A DNA stretch of 64,000 bases from Protula sp. h YS-2021 (taxonomy: Eukaryota > Annelida > Polychaeta > Sabellida > Serpulidae), in contig OX457033.1 of the NCBI GenBank assembly GCA_949752745.1, positions 41,848,245 through 41,912,244 on the forward strand, given 5' to 3'. How positions within the stretch are numbered: position 1 is the stretch's first letter; each line of letters opens with the position of its first letter. Position numbers and translations under genes: made by a program. Below are positions 1-11,099 of this stretch, one piece after another. The notes beneath the pieces were generated by a model. That model saw only the letters and a program-made list of their open reading frames with translations, did no database searches and was not told where the DNA came from.

Positions 1-627
1 CATTTATTCAGTGCATCATAGCTTATGCTTAACTTCTCCTGGTTTAGTGCCAATGAGGGGACCAGTTTGTGTAACAAGTCAATTGGTTTAGCAGGCTTAG
101 TAAAGCCTTCGATTAGGGCTTAGTCAAGAATTTTGTTTGGCTTGGTATTAGCCTCTGGTACTTACTTATCAAAGCCTATGGTTCTGACTTATTAAGGTCT
201 TTGATCTGGCTCACAGTAGCCTCTGGTTATGGCTTGGTATAGCTTCACTATTTGGCTTCGTGTAGCCCCTGGGCCTAGAGTACTCTCAGGTTGAGTTTAG
301 TTTCAGGTTGAAATGATATCAGGCTTTCAGTTGCCATCAGGCTAATCGGTTTTAATTTGGCGGTGAATTAATTTTCCCCTCTCCTCTCTGGTTTTAGTTT
401 ACATAGAGGCATTCCTTGGGACTCTTGGTGGCCATGTGTTGTGTTCATGGATGGTTGGCTCCCTACTCTTATTTCAGTTTACTGCTAGGTTTTCCTTATT
501 TACTGCTAAGTTTGCAGAGTAGTTTAGCAAACGTTAAGGTTAAATTTATGAAGTGCTTATTCTTCTAGTGATCCAGTGTCAGTAATACAAATTTATCATC
601 TTGAGTTAAGCTGTTTGAAAGTTGACA
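1..627. other. 5' flank/leader of BEL element, no LTR recognised
   Basis: No coding frame is supported here. The stretch has loosely repeated phrases such as agcctctggt (near 150 and 210) and tagcccctgg (near 264). The last ~30 bases before the gag ATG at 628 (an ..aaagttgaca.. leader) match the leader of a second partial copy just before 6364, so the 3' part is retrotransposon leader. I could not find a counterpart of bases 1-550 in the 3' flank of the element. The 5' LTR is therefore either lost, outside the window, or too diverged to see. Confidence 0.4.
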
Positions 628-2125
628 ATGGAAACGTCTGTTAAAGAGGAGAGTAAGAAGCAAGATGAGGCTTCTGCTCAACAAGAGCAAGATAGTGAAA
701 AATCAGATTCTCGGGCTATCAAAGACTTTGAGGTAGCAAGTCGCAGACTGTACGACGTGTCAATGCTATCTTAGTGGATGTTGGTGAAGTTGCACACCTT
801 CAGTCGGTGCGAGATAAGTTGACAGAGCAAACTGATGAATACACTCATCTGTATGCAAAGTTCTACGAAGAAGGTACGCTTTTGGTATCACATCTGGCAA
901 CCTTTAGCCGTCTTGAAGAGGAAACAGATGGCCTCTTGAAGGAATTAAACGCAAAGATTAGGCGTTTACTCGACAAAGCTGTGAAAGATGAAGGATCGAC
1001 TGAGGTATCAGACGTTGGCACAAAGGAACTGCTTGGTACTTTGTACAGCCAAATGTCACTAGCTAGGCTACCTCCTCCAGAGCCTGAAATATTTATGGGT
1101 AACGTTTTGATGTACCCGGTGTGGATGAAATCTTTCGAGACGCTGATTTCTAGTCGGGGTATACCGGAAGAGGAGAGGTTACCTTACTTGGCTAGGTATA
1201 CGGCTGGCGAGGCGAAAATATGCATCGAGTGTTTTTTTCTCGTGGATTCTCCCAGCGCTTTTACAAACGCCTTTAGTTCTCTCGATCGCCGCTTTGGGAA
1301 CACCTTTATTATTGGTTAAAAAATGCGCGACAAATTAGGTAATTTCCCAAGAATAAAGAGTAGAGATTCTACAAGCCTGAGGCATTTTGCAGATTACCTG
1401 CGTCAATGCCGATCTCGTATGAAGACTATTCCAGGTCTCCAGTTCTTAGATGATCCTAGAGAGAACAGGCGTCTATTGCACAAATCACCGGATTGGCTAG
1501 TTCAACGATGGAGAAGAAAGGTGGCTGCTTACCAGGAAGAAACATCCTCTTTTCCGTCTTTTGGAATGTTTGTTGACTTTCTCCTCAAAGAAGCCGAAAT
1601 CGCGAACGAACCATTCACGAACTTGCATTCTGGTGATAGCTCAAAGCTGAAAGACAGTAGCTCTAAGGCAAGTCCTTCAAGTATTCATAGTGGGCCGAGG
1701 AAATCTACTTCTAACCGAACAAAGAGTGATAAAATCACGTGTATTTATTGCTCAAAATTTGGTCACACGATACAGAAATGCTTCAAGTTTGATAAGGTGT
1801 CTGTAAAGGAAAAAGACGCAATTGTTTTGAAGCACAAACTATGTAGAGGCTGTCTTTCTCCGGGACACATTTTTAAGAAATGCAACACGAAGTCAAAGTG
1901 CTCAACTTGGAGCAAGAATCACCCAACTTGTTTGCATGACTGTATAGTTGTCTACCAAGAGGCTCGTAAAGGTACATCAGTGTTGATTGCTCAAGCTTCT
2001 AACTTGTGTCCCACTGCTCAAGAGTTTTTACCTTCTCAGTCTGAAATTGCTGACTCCAATGAAAGGACATTAGCTCAATCATACTCAAACGCGACCTGCA
2101 GAGGCGACAATTGCTTGAGCTCGAT
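628..2125 (+). pseudogene. gag: BEL/Pao gag, broken
   Basis: The ATG at 628 opens a charged N-terminus (METSVKEESKKQDEASAQQ) that hits a stop at 771-773; the gag frame continues in another phase from about 774, implying a frameshift. Charged helical sequence runs to about 1100 and resembles the N-terminal domain of BEL gag proteins. A TAA at 1317-1319 interrupts the same phase, which resumes at 1323. Two zinc knuckles follow, both CX2CX4HX4C: CIYCSKFGHTIQKC near 1738 and CRGCLSPGHIFKKC near 1852. A third Cys/His cluster (CSTW..HPTC) near 1900 appears to have lost a Cys to Trp. Known role: structural capsid/nucleocapsid protein of the element. Confidence 0.85.
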
Positions 2126-3741
2126 GATTGTCCCAGTTTATCTCTCACATACATTACAGCCCAACAAGGAATGTCTGGTCTATGCCCTTTTAGACACCCA
2201 ATCAGACACATCCTTTATTCTTGAGAACACCAGAAAGAATCTGGGTGTTGATGGGCTTGATGTTGAGCTTTCCTTGTCTACTATGTTCGCCGAAGATAAA
2301 CGTGTTCAATCCAAACGAGTCGGTGGATTTGTGGTGACAGGATTTAACTCTCAGAAGAAAATTCGCCTGCCTGACCTGTACTCAAGGCCGATTATGCCCA
2401 CAAACAGGCCTCATATACCAACGGCGTTAATGTGCGAGAAGTGGCCTCATTTGAAGAAAATGCAGTCCAAACTTATGCCAGTGATTCCGCGGAAATTGGT
2501 CTGCTTATAGAATACAATTATAGCCCAGCGCTCATCCCAAGAGAAGTTATTACAGCCAAACAGGGACCCTTTGTCCAACGAACAGATTTGGGCTGGGAGG
2601 TAGTTGGCATGGGTGACTGTAGCTCTCCAAACAGTCATGGTTTCAGTCACAGAGTTATGGCCTACGATGTAGGCAGGGATAAGGTTAATCAAATTGCCTT
2701 TCGCACCTGTGCGTCGGTGGTCGCGCCACCTCGTGACATTTTGAAAGTCCTTGAGTACGATTTTAAGGACGTCTCAGAAGGCGTCGGTCTGTCACAAGAA
2801 GATGCACAGTTTTTGGAATTGATGAAATCAAACAACTTTAGAGACTCGGGTAATCACTACGTTATGTCTCTCCCGTTTCGTGCAGAACCCAATTTACCTA
2901 ACAATCGTCGGGTAGCGGGAGAAAGGCTCGGATGTCTTGAGCGTCGGTTTGATCGTCAACCAGAACTCAAACAAAACTACACAGAGTTCATGACTGAAAT
3001 GCTCGATAAGAAGTACGCAACTCCTGTTCCACCTTCTGATCTGGATAAAGTAGTCTGTTATCTTCCCCACCATGGGCTTCAAACTGCCAACAAGTTGAGG
3101 GTTGTGTCTGACTGCAGCTCCAGGTTTAAAGGGGTATCCCTAAATGATCACTTGCTACAAGGTCCAAATCTAACTGTTTTTACTATTAAGGTTTCGACAG
3201 GAAACGGTAGCTTTTGGATGTGACATTCAAAAAAATGTTTTATCAATTTGAAGTACCAGAAAAGGATCGTTTCTGCATGTGTTTCCTTTGGTGGCCTTGT
3301 GGCGATACATCAAAGGAGCCATGTATGTATGCAATGGGTGTGCATACGTTCGAATTTCGATCCTCACCTTCATGTAGCAACGTCGGCCTAAAGCAAGTAG
3401 GAGATGACTTCGAGCATAAGTACGGCTCAGCAGCAAGTATTTCTTGCGACACAACTTCTATGTAGATTATGAGGTCAAGAGCGTTACTGAACACAAGCAG
3501 GCGATTGAACTTATTCGCAAAACGTCAGAAATGTGCGGGGAGGCAAGTTTGACGCTGCATAAATTCGTGTCAAATTAGGCAGAATTCCTGGAAGCTATTA
3601 CAGCGGAGATAAGGTCAAACCAAGCTAATGTTGACCTACGGTTTGAATATTCGCCTCTAGAGCGTACATTAGGTGTTCAATGGAATATCCAGTTGAACGC
3701 GCTTAAGTTTTTTTCGCCCAAAGAGTTTCCACATAGCTGAG
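2126..3741 (+). pseudogene. pol: BEL/Pao protease and reverse transcriptase, broken
   Basis: The protease active-site motif LLDTQSDTSFI near 2190 is the BEL form of the aspartic protease signature. A frameshift near 2475-2485 moves the reading from the phase ending KWPHLKKMQSKL into the phase beginning IGLLIEYNYSPALIPREVI. RT fingers/palm sequence then runs to about 3200 (ADKLRVV-like segment NKLRVVSDCSSRF, then LNDHLLQGPNL). Further shifts occur around 3220 and 3370. At 3459-3470 the polymerase catalytic box reads YVDY, where YVDD is expected, so the second catalytic Asp is lost. Another in-frame stop falls near 3577. The RT is dead by several independent lesions. Confidence 0.85.
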
Positions 3742-4380
3742 GTGCAACTGCATCATTTTTGCGATGCCTCTGTGGTAGGATATGGGTGCTGCAGTTATCT
3801 ACGTTTTGCTGAAAGCAGTGGAAATCCGCATGTTTCTCTGGCTATGGGGAAATCAAGAGCTGCTCCGATTAAGCTTGTGACTGTTCCTAGGCTGGAGTTA
3901 AGGGCAGCAGTGCTAGCTGTTAAAATGGCAAAAACGATCGAAAAGGAGCTTGATTATCAGGATATCAGGCATGTGTTTTGGACAGACAGCCAAGTTGTAC
4001 TGGGATACATAGGCAATACCTCCCAATGGTTTCATGTGTTCGTCTCCAACAGAGTTGGTTTTATACGTTCGCAGACCAATACGAATCAATGGCATTACAT
4101 CCCTGGTACAATCAACATTGCAGACATAACATCACGTGGTTGCCTAGTTAAGGATTTGTGCTACTCCAGATGGTTTTTAGGACCAGACTTTCTTTGGCAA
4201 CCGGGTTTGCCATCTTTTGGTGCAAACAAAGAGATAAGTAACGATGATCCTGAAGTCAAGGATGTGTTTTCATTCGTTACAACTTCAAAGGAGTTTGAGC
4301 TCGAACGATTCTCTCTCATATCAAGCTGGCACAGACTGAAAAGAGTAGTGGCTTTGATTCTGCTAGGGAGGACGCCCTAA
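3742..4380 (+). pseudogene. pol: BEL/Pao RNase H domain
   Basis: This open stretch of ~212 codons continues the pol polyprotein. RNase H hallmarks are visible: CDASVVGYG near residue 7 (first catalytic Asp), RLELRAAVLA (Glu), and FWTDSQVVLGYI (second Asp), followed by WHYIPGTINIADITSRG, the conserved end of the BEL RNase H/connection region. Catalytic residues look preserved, unlike the RT. A stop at 4378-4380 ends the phase before the integrase zinc site, which is in a different frame downstream. Upstream and downstream lesions make it non-functional. Confidence 0.8.
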
Positions 4381-4439
4381 GACAGAAAAAGCGAAGGGCA
4401 ACCAGAAGTGCTGTCTCAGTCTACGATTAAGTTAATATT

Positions 4440-5671
4440 CAAAGCTTACAACTGGCAGAACACAAAATACTGAATTTAACTCAGAGTTCGTTCTTTCAAG
4501 TTGAGATCGAAGCTATCTCAAAGTCAGAGCCAGTAAAGTTGTCGAGCCCATTAAATGCTTTGGACTGTTTTCTAGACGATGGTTTGCTGAAAGTCGGAGG
4601 ACGTCTGAGGAAGTCAACCCTACCTGTGTCGACTATACACCCTGTTGTTGTGCCGAAGTCTAGACATATTGCGCAACTGATCATTGGCTACTGCCATGAT
4701 TCAGTATTGCATCAAGGGAAAGGCATGACTTTAAATGCCGTGCGGTCTAAGGTATTATTGGTAGTTGGTTGCTGTGATTTGGTTACTCGGTTTATCTATC
4801 ATTGCGTGATCTGCACAAGGGTTGAGAGCAGAAGTTGCCCATCAGAAGATGGCCGATTTGCCTGCAGACCGTATGCAACATAGTGCACCCTTCACCCACT
4901 GTGGTGTGGACTTGTTTGGCTCTTTTGAGGTCGTTGTGAGGTCGGGGCGAAGAGAGGTTAAGCGATGGGGTTGCATATTTGCACGTCTTTCGTCGCGTGC
5001 TGTACATATTGAAGTGGTCAACTCCCTGACCACCAGCTCGTTTATCAATGCACTCCGACGATTTATAGCGAATCACAGACCTATTTCGCTCCTCAGATGT
5101 GACCAAGGCACCAACTTTGTTGGGGCTGCCAAAGAGTTGAAGGAACAGTTCAAGAACATTCAAGAGCCCTCAGTAAGACACTTCTTGTTGGAGAATAACT
5201 GCATATGCGAATTTCAGATGAATTAACCTGCAGCCTCACACATGTCTGGAGCATAGGAGTGCCTCATTCGTTCTGGTCGAAGTGTTTTAGCCTCCCTTAT
5301 GCACCAACACGGTTCTCACTTGGATGATGAGTCACTTCATACCTTCATGACAGAAGTATCTGTTGTTCTGAATAGCAGACCTCTTACGCTGGAGTTCTTA
5401 ACTGATCCGAACTCCCTGGAGCCACTCACTCCAAATCACCTTCTAACAGGAAAAACGAAAGTAGTTGTCTCACCTCCAAGTGAATTCCAACGTGACGATG
5501 TCGTTAGGGAAGGTCCATGAGGTTAACAAGTCATCTGATGGCTTTGTGAGAAGTGTCACACTTGCAGTCGATGACAAGAATCTAGATAGTAAAGGCAAAC
5601 GCTTTGGTAAGGTTAAGTATCTTGTTAGACCAGTAACGAAGCTAGTTCTTCTTGTGGAGAACATGGGGTAG
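4440..5671 (+). pseudogene. int: BEL/Pao integrase, broken
   Basis: The H2C2 zinc site appears as CHDSVLHQG ... CVICTRVE between 4693 and 4830, then a frameshift near 4830. The core domain follows with CGVDLFG (first Asp, near 4903) and RCDQGTNFVGA (second Asp, near 5096). The third acidic residue lies in the block HMSGA-stop-ECLIRS near 5240, where a Trp codon has become TAG but the Glu remains. HQHGSHLDDESLHTFM and the proline/leucine-rich SLEPLTPNHLLTG are typical of BEL integrases. The frame shifts once more near 5500. The terminal VRPVTKLVLLVE is the usual BEL C-terminus, ending at 5671. Function in the family: insertion of cDNA into the host genome. Confidence 0.85.
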
Positions 5672-5841
5672 ATTCCCCGCCGAAGATTTCGTTATTAAAC
5701 GTATTGAATGCTTAAACATGCCAATATGTATTTTGACACATTAAAGTTCTGACAGTGATATGCGTAGTAAAGAGTATTAATGTGAAGTTATATGACGGGC
5801 AAAGGTTCATTCGTCAAATTACTGCATCATTTGGGGAGCCA

Positions 5842-6335
5842 TGTAGCGGACTAAGTGTTATTTTTTTTAGATAGTACACTTAACCTTTATATGGCCCCTA
5901 AATTTAAAACATGTGTTAAAGTCAGGTGATCCCCTGTGATTGGTCTGTGACACGTGTTCTGTTCAACGGACCATATCCCATCAAATTCGTTGTTATTTCC
6001 TCAAGTGTTTGGTCAGTCTGTAAAAGTCAGTCATGCTGGACAGATGGGTTTAGCCTGAAGTTTAAAGTCCACCACAATTGGTAAGAACTTGATTATAATT
6101 AGCTATAATAAATGAAATGTTTTAATGTCAGAAATATTTCATGTGTTATTAATATTAAATACTGGCTCGATTTATCTGTTAATTATCGGTATTTTGGCAT
6201 TAATTTTGTGGCAATGTGTTCAAACATTTTTTTGTTTATTGCACTCCACATTGCGAGCAGGATTGGAAATAAATTAAAGAACAGCCATTGTCTTTCATTT
6301 CCCGTCCGTCACATTTTTTGCTGTTCTAAAGGAAT
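5842..6335 (+). repeat. candidate LTR of the BEL element
   Basis: Just after pol, a G-rich tract ttggggagcc (5831-5840) could be the polypurine tract, and tgtagcggac at 5842 would be the LTR start (LTRs usually begin TG). The segment contains AATAAA-like signals near 6107 and ends before a leader and gag start that resemble those at 595-660. The right boundary is uncertain and I could not align it with bases 1-600. The call rests on position and the flanking leader, not on paired LTR identity. Confidence 0.4.
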
Positions 6336-6412
6336 TAAGAATTTAGCTATTAGAAAGTTGGCAATGGAAACCTCTGTTAAAGATTAGAGTAAGATTCTCG
6401 GACTATCAGAAG
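6336..6412 (+). mobile_element. leader and gag start of a second BEL copy
   Basis: The sequence around the ATG at 6364 (agaaagttggcaatggaaac) closely matches the leader and ATG at 628, and the first codons encode METSVKD before a stop at 6385. Downstream, the words gattctcgg and gactatca recall 705-728 of the first copy. The copy then passes into an unrelated dispersed repeat near 6411. This is a second, truncated element placed directly after the first. Confidence 0.7.
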
Positions 6413-6620
6413 CAAGATTTAGATGTGACCTAATGGCAAGAATATGTTATGTGACAAATCAAAGCCCCCCCCTCCCCCACACGTTGCACATCTGCACCTT
6501 ATATGCTTTCGTCCTGTAAGGTTTGGTAAAGATCCGATGAATAGTTTTTGAGATATCGTCCGGACAAGAAAAGGGTTGAAGTGCGACGGTCACTTTATTT
6601 CCTCATCAAGAAGCGCCCAC
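6411..6620 (+). repeat. dispersed repeat R1, copy 1
   Basis: Shares long imperfect identity with 8140-8445: aagcaagatttagatgtgac, then tgtgacaaatc, cctgtaaggtttggt and gagatatcgtccggacaag. It carries a C-rich interruption at 6466-6478. No coding potential is seen. Confidence 0.75.
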
Positions 6621-7486
6621 ATTGAAGGGAACACGCAAGTGAGCTGTTGTTTCAAAATAGAAAAAATGCCTGGTTAGGTTTTATTAAAAACAGATTATTT
6701 AAAACCTGGTGTATTTACCGATTATTAAAAATCTGTTATATGAACATACCAGGTTTGTTAGCAAGTTAGCCAAAAAAAATTCGGGGAATTCATTCATTCG
6801 AGTGCCGAGGCCTGTACGTCCTTGCTGCAGCGTTTCACTAGTCTTGGTTGAATGGTAACAAATGTTACCCCTGGACAAACTTGATTCCAAACAGACAGAC
6901 GGACACGAAGGGTTTCTATATCACTCTGCCAAGCGGCTAGAAGAGCAGCGGAGGATAAAAAGTCATTAAACAAATGATATGCTCAAAGTCTGTTTGAGAT
7001 TTCTTGTAATTAGAAGCAGTTATCTATCCTCAAGGGCAGCAGCGACACTAGGGGACAAATAAACGATCAGAGAATTGACATGTGTGCCCCTATCGTACTA
7101 TTTATGGCGTGATTTCTAGACCAATCAAAGTTGCCTATATAGGTCATGTGATCTGCAAACGTGGTTTCATGCCAATCTGATGGCATAGCTTTTTATCAGT
7201 GCTTTGTATATTCACCGTAAGTCGACTGAAGTATCTTGAACGATATATTCACAAAACACTCTTTCTTTTAGTGTTTAACTCTTAAAATAGTTACTCAGCA
7301 TATTCCAACATAATGCTTTTTCTTTTTTTATTTCAAAAGCAACTGAGTTAGGTATAATTCGTACCAATAATCTCCATATTTTCATTTTTACTAGCTAATA
7401 TCCTTGTACATATGTATGATTACAACCAAATGTATGACCATATTTCATCCATAAGAGAAAATACAGATTATTAAAATAACACTTAC
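6621..7486. other. non-coding stretch
   Basis: AT-rich DNA without a supported gene or clear repeat. If the exon at 7487-7714 is real, this would be intron sequence of that (-) strand gene. I could not find a convincing downstream exon in it. Confidence 0.4.
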
Positions 7487-7714
7487 TACTTCCATTGCTT
7501 CCTCAGTTGCCATTGTATATTTCTCACCGACAGCCTTCTCAAAATCATAACCTATTGGTGCATGGGATCTGCGGTTGAACTCTTCCACTATGGTCTTCTT
7601 TTTACTGTGCGAGTCCTTAAAATTCATAGAAAAGGCAATGTCAGGGGCGCATATATGGGAAAATCTCGATACGGAAAGGACAGTGCCACAGCTTGCGCCT
7701 TTACTTGACAGCAT
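7487..7714 (-). CDS. candidate first coding exon, unknown protein
   Basis: On the minus strand an ATG at 7714 opens 76 codons that end exactly at a strong splice donor (GTAAGT, seen on + as acttac at 7481-7486). The peptide has ordinary amino-acid composition, including KKTIVEEFNRRSHAPIGYDF and EKAVGEKYTMATEEAMEV, unlike the low-complexity frames nearby. The codon boundary falls between complete codons (phase 0). I do not recognise the family. No following exon is obvious before the BEL element, so the gene may be truncated by insertions or have a long intron. It could also be chance. Confidence 0.4.
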
Positions 7715-8139
7715 TTCTTAGCAATTATTCTGAATGTGCTTTGGCGATATTTCACTTTTAATTTAGTCAACAACTTAAGGTCAGAGGTTAACAGATGGAT
7801 CAGCTCATTGTAACTATCATTTTGTATGCACTACATAAGCACAGTCTACTCGTTCTCCTCCCAATGCAGTTTAGCGTTGGCATTGTAATTTTTACAGCCT
7901 GTAAATTTTTGCTTCACAGCTGGTACAATTTACCAGTTACCGGTTAAATTCTGGAGCCCTGTTACTAGACATTGTGTCCATCAATTGCAAAATATTGATG
8001 GACCGGACTGAAACTTTGTAGTCCAGATCGAGGCAGAATATGGTGGTCACCTACTCGCGTAACGTAAAAACATAGGAATCGGAGATGCAGAGCCCTCAGC
8101 CAATAGCAGTTACATCACTGTGGGCGAGTTACCTTTTAG
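7715..8139. other. non-coding, contains a dispersed motif
   Basis: No gene seen. Around 8080 the phrase gatgcagagccctcagcca recurs at about 28608 and 29148 (gatgcaaagccctcag), marking a dispersed repeat family. Confidence 0.5.
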
Positions 8140-8445
8140 AGATATCGCCGGGACAAAAGCAAGATTTAGATGTGACGAAATCACGAGACGAATATGTCAC
8201 GTGACAAATCGCAATTGCATATTTACACCTTATATACTTTGTTCCTGTAAGGTGTGGTGAAGATCTGATGAATAATTTTTGAGATATCGCCCGGACAAGA
8301 AAAAGTTTAAAGTGCGAACATCACGTTACAAATCGAACCAAGCTGCAGATCTGCACTATATATACTTTCTTCCTGTAAGGTTTGGTGAAGCTCCGATGAT
8401 TAGTTTTTGAGATATCGTCCGGGCAAAAAAAGTTTACGGAGGGAC
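8140..8445 (+). repeat. dispersed repeat R1, copy 2, internally tandem
   Basis: Contains two to three imperfect units of ~115-125 bp, each ending with gagatatcg(c/t)ccgg(a/g)caa and carrying cctgtaaggt..ggtgaag. It is the longer relative of 6411-6620. Non-coding. Confidence 0.75.
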
Positions 8446-8644
8446 TTACGCACCAGAGCTACCATGTGGTAAAAATGCAGTACGGACACGAGGTTACGTA
8501 ATTTGATACGTTGTGGCATAAACCTATTTTTAAGTATTTTTGAACAGCTGTGGCCAATAATCACGGACAAATTCTGATTAAAAGACAGATATGTTGTAGC
8601 AAAAAATAAAATAAACAAACGCACATGGTACCAAAAATAGTGCC

Positions 8645-8870
8645 GGCTTATGCCACAACAAAGTACAGGCATAAACCGGAACTGAACACGGACATGACAG
8701 GCACATAATGTTAAAAACCATAACTGCTAACAGACAGCGCAAACTGATTTAAAACCAGGATTAATAACAGTTCCGGTTTCTGCCAAAGCAGACGTAAACC
8801 AGAACTAAATCGGACATGACAGACAAATATGGTTGAAAATCATAACTGCAAACAGACAGCGCAAAAATTT
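8645..8870 (+). repeat. two-copy tandem repeat (~130 bp)
   Basis: Two adjacent imperfect copies share tgccaca/tgccaaagca, cggacatgacag, and ataactgc(t/a)aacagacagc. The first spans about 8650-8740 and the second about 8780-8868. The minus strand of 8400-8672 is open but has no recognisable protein. Confidence 0.65.
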
Positions 8871-9234
8871 GTTCTGTTGTTGTATTGTCCATTCCACAGG
8901 AAATAGTGTTTTCTTTTTTCAAAAAAGGGTAATTAAATCTCGTTTCTGTATATACTTGATTTGGTGAATAAAGCTGATTAAAGATGTTCTTGTGTTATTA
9001 ACCTTTTTGTGTTATTAATTTTATTTGCATTATTAACTCAGAAAAAGAAATATCGATAATATCGACAACCTTTATTTACAATTAACACAAATTGCATGCA
9101 TGTAAGCTTCACAGTTATATGTAAAACTCCTGTTCTTCTTAATTATCTTGAGTGTATTATTTTCGAGCACCTTTTCCTCTTCACTACCTTGAGTGTATTA
9201 TTAGAAATAAGACAAAAAACATCCAACACTCAAT

Positions 9235-9506
9235 TTAATTTTAAACCACAGTATTACACAGACAAGTTGCAATTCTCAAAAAGCGTTACAGATGACGGTG
9301 CAAGCAATTATTAATTCCCACTCTGCAAAGCATGCTCCATCAAGTAACCACTCATTCGGTTGGCATAAAGGTCCCACTACGTAGTGACCACTTACCGTGG
9401 ACATAAAGATCGCACCGTCAAGAGCACTCATTGCATGCTCCATCGGTGACCACTCCTCCTGTTGGCATAAAGATCGCAATACGTAGTGACCACTCACCGT
9501 GGACAT
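9235..9506 (+). repeat. 600-bp satellite, left remnant
   Basis: From the cacagtattacacagacaag phrase at 9248 the sequence follows the satellite that resumes at 13935, including gcaaagcatgctcc and cactcaccgtggacat. It contains an extra partial internal duplication (catgctcc..accgtggacat appears twice), the same variant seen at 19260-19440. It is separated from the main array by the inserted Gypsy element. Confidence 0.85.
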
Positions 9507-9513
9507 GAAGATC

Positions 9514-9636
9514 TGTTGTGCTCACGTATTAAATAAAACACGTCTATTCTGAAACTAGCATTTTACTCAAGTGAATAAACAGCTTGTGGTGAGAACGGTA
9601 GCGAGATGATGTGACTAACATAACCTTAATACATCA
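9514..9636 (-). repeat. Gypsy 3' LTR
   Basis: About 123 bp, sharing with the other LTR the blocks cacgtattaaataaaac, actagcattttactcaagtg and aataaacagcttgtggtgag. It carries a ~13-bp segment (acgtctattctga) absent from the 5' LTR. Ends are TG...CA on the + strand reading. Very short for a Gypsy LTR, but the pairing, TSD and purine tract agree. Confidence 0.85.
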
Positions 9637-9700
9637 CATATTTCTCCCCAGATTTATTTTAAACGTGTTATTTCTCCCCAGATTAATTTTACTGTTTTTA
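9637..9700 (-). other. polypurine tract, duplicated
   Basis: Immediately inside the 3' LTR the minus strand reads ctggggagaaata, a classic polypurine tract used to prime plus-strand DNA synthesis. The same tatttctccccagatt phrase occurs again ~28 bp further in, so the tract is duplicated in tandem. Confidence 0.6.
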
Positions 9701-10308
9701 TTTTTGGCAGACATGGTCCATTTTTTTTGAAATTTCACAGATGCTATCTCAATTCGACCTTGGATATGATGTCTGATGTTGTGTAAAATTACAGTAAACA
9801 CTTGCTTATCTAAATCTAACAAGAAATTCTGTTTTTTTCTTAAGTGCGCCTTTTAATTCTAATAATTGGGATGCCTACCAATTATGAATCAAATGTGTTC
9901 TCAGTCACAAGTAAATAAATACATATATGAAACTACAAGCATTTATTTCTATAGTAATGTCTCTCTGAAAATAATGATGCTCTTAATTTTATTTTTACAA
10001 AGAGTCCCATGGGATAGCTCCATGAATTCTGGTATTTTCGACAAATTCTACTCGATCCTCTGGGTGGTGTTTTTTCTTCGTTTTTTCCTGAAGATATTGG
10101 TTCAGGCTGTCAGATAAGGTCTTCAAGGTTGGGTGTTACGCCCTCCTCCTGTTCTACTTTTGATTCCCTCGCGATAATGGATGGAATTTTATCTGCGGTT
10201 AATGGTCGAGTTGTATTATTGGTTGACAATTGCTGACAACCTTCTTCTCCATGTAGCACCTTGATCGGTCATTACTTTTGTACGATTTTGGATCGGTTTT
10301 CTTTTCAA

Positions 10309-11090
10309 TTATGCCAGTTTGCCATTTAGAATTTGTATGTTATGTTGATCTGTTATCTCGTACCAAGACATGGTCACCTTCATTGAAGGTGCGTAGCCTG
10401 TACTTGTTTTTCTTAGATTTTGCCTGGTTTCGACTATCCTATCGTAAAAACTTGGTTTGATAAGGTCTAGCCTTGTGCGTAATGGTCTTCCAAGCATAAG
10501 CTTTGAAGGGGTTTCTCCAGTTGTAGACTGGATGCATGATCTGTATTGGAACGGAAATTTTTCAATTTTATGACTCAATGAATGACGCTTGCTAACTTGT
10601 GATCGCAGAGAGGCCTTTAAATAAGACACCATCCGTTCTGCGGCGCGGTTTGTGAAGGGTTTGTAGACCGCTCCTGTCACGTGTTTGATTCCATTCTTCT
10701 TGCAAGAATGGTTCAAATGTTTTTGAAGTGAAAACACTGGCCTTATCAGATACAAGCATCTTCGACAACCCAAAACGAGCGAAGAAAGACCTAAGTTACT
10801 CCAGAACTCCGTCCGTAGCCGTCGAGTTCCAAATGTCGACTTCCGCCCATTGGTATGTACGTCGACTATGACTAGAAGTTGTTTTTGCTGGATGGGTCCT
10901 GCGAAATCTATATTTATCCTGTCCATAGGGAGATCGGGGTATTTCCACGAATATAGTTAGCTTTCTACCTGTTGTTTGACATGTTATATACACTGAACGC
11001 AATTTTTTGCTAGATTTTTGCAAGCCTGGCGATGCCTTCATTTTTACGATGCCTGTAATTCGTGTAAGAACGTGGACGTAATTTTGGAGG
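10309..11090 (-). pseudogene. int: Gypsy integrase, broken
   Basis: The core domain begins with INIDFAGPIQ near 10915 (first catalytic Asp). A frameshifted stretch near 10740-10790 holds the second Asp region. NRAAERMVSYLKASLRSQV near 10640 carries the catalytic Glu. The tail has GETPSKLMLGRPLRTRLD, the conserved Gypsy block after the core, and then a short region resembling the C-terminal SH3-like domain. The zinc site upstream (about 11010) is split between frames. Inactive copy. Confidence 0.8.
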
Positions 11091-11099
11091 AATGATGAC

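Larger units (their letters stand above)
628..5671 (+). mobile_element. BEL/Pao LTR retrotransposon, decayed
   Basis: The domain order on the + strand is gag with coiled-coil N-terminus, two CCHC zinc knuckles, a BEL-type retroviral protease (DTQS), reverse transcriptase, RNase H, an H2C2 integrase zinc site, the integrase core, and the BEL C-terminal tail. This order and the residues seen are diagnostic of BEL/Pao rather than Gypsy. The body is interrupted by several frameshifts and in-frame stops, including near 770, 1317, 2480, 3220, 3580, 4380 and 5250, so it is a dead copy. It is unlikely to encode any working protein. Confidence 0.9.
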
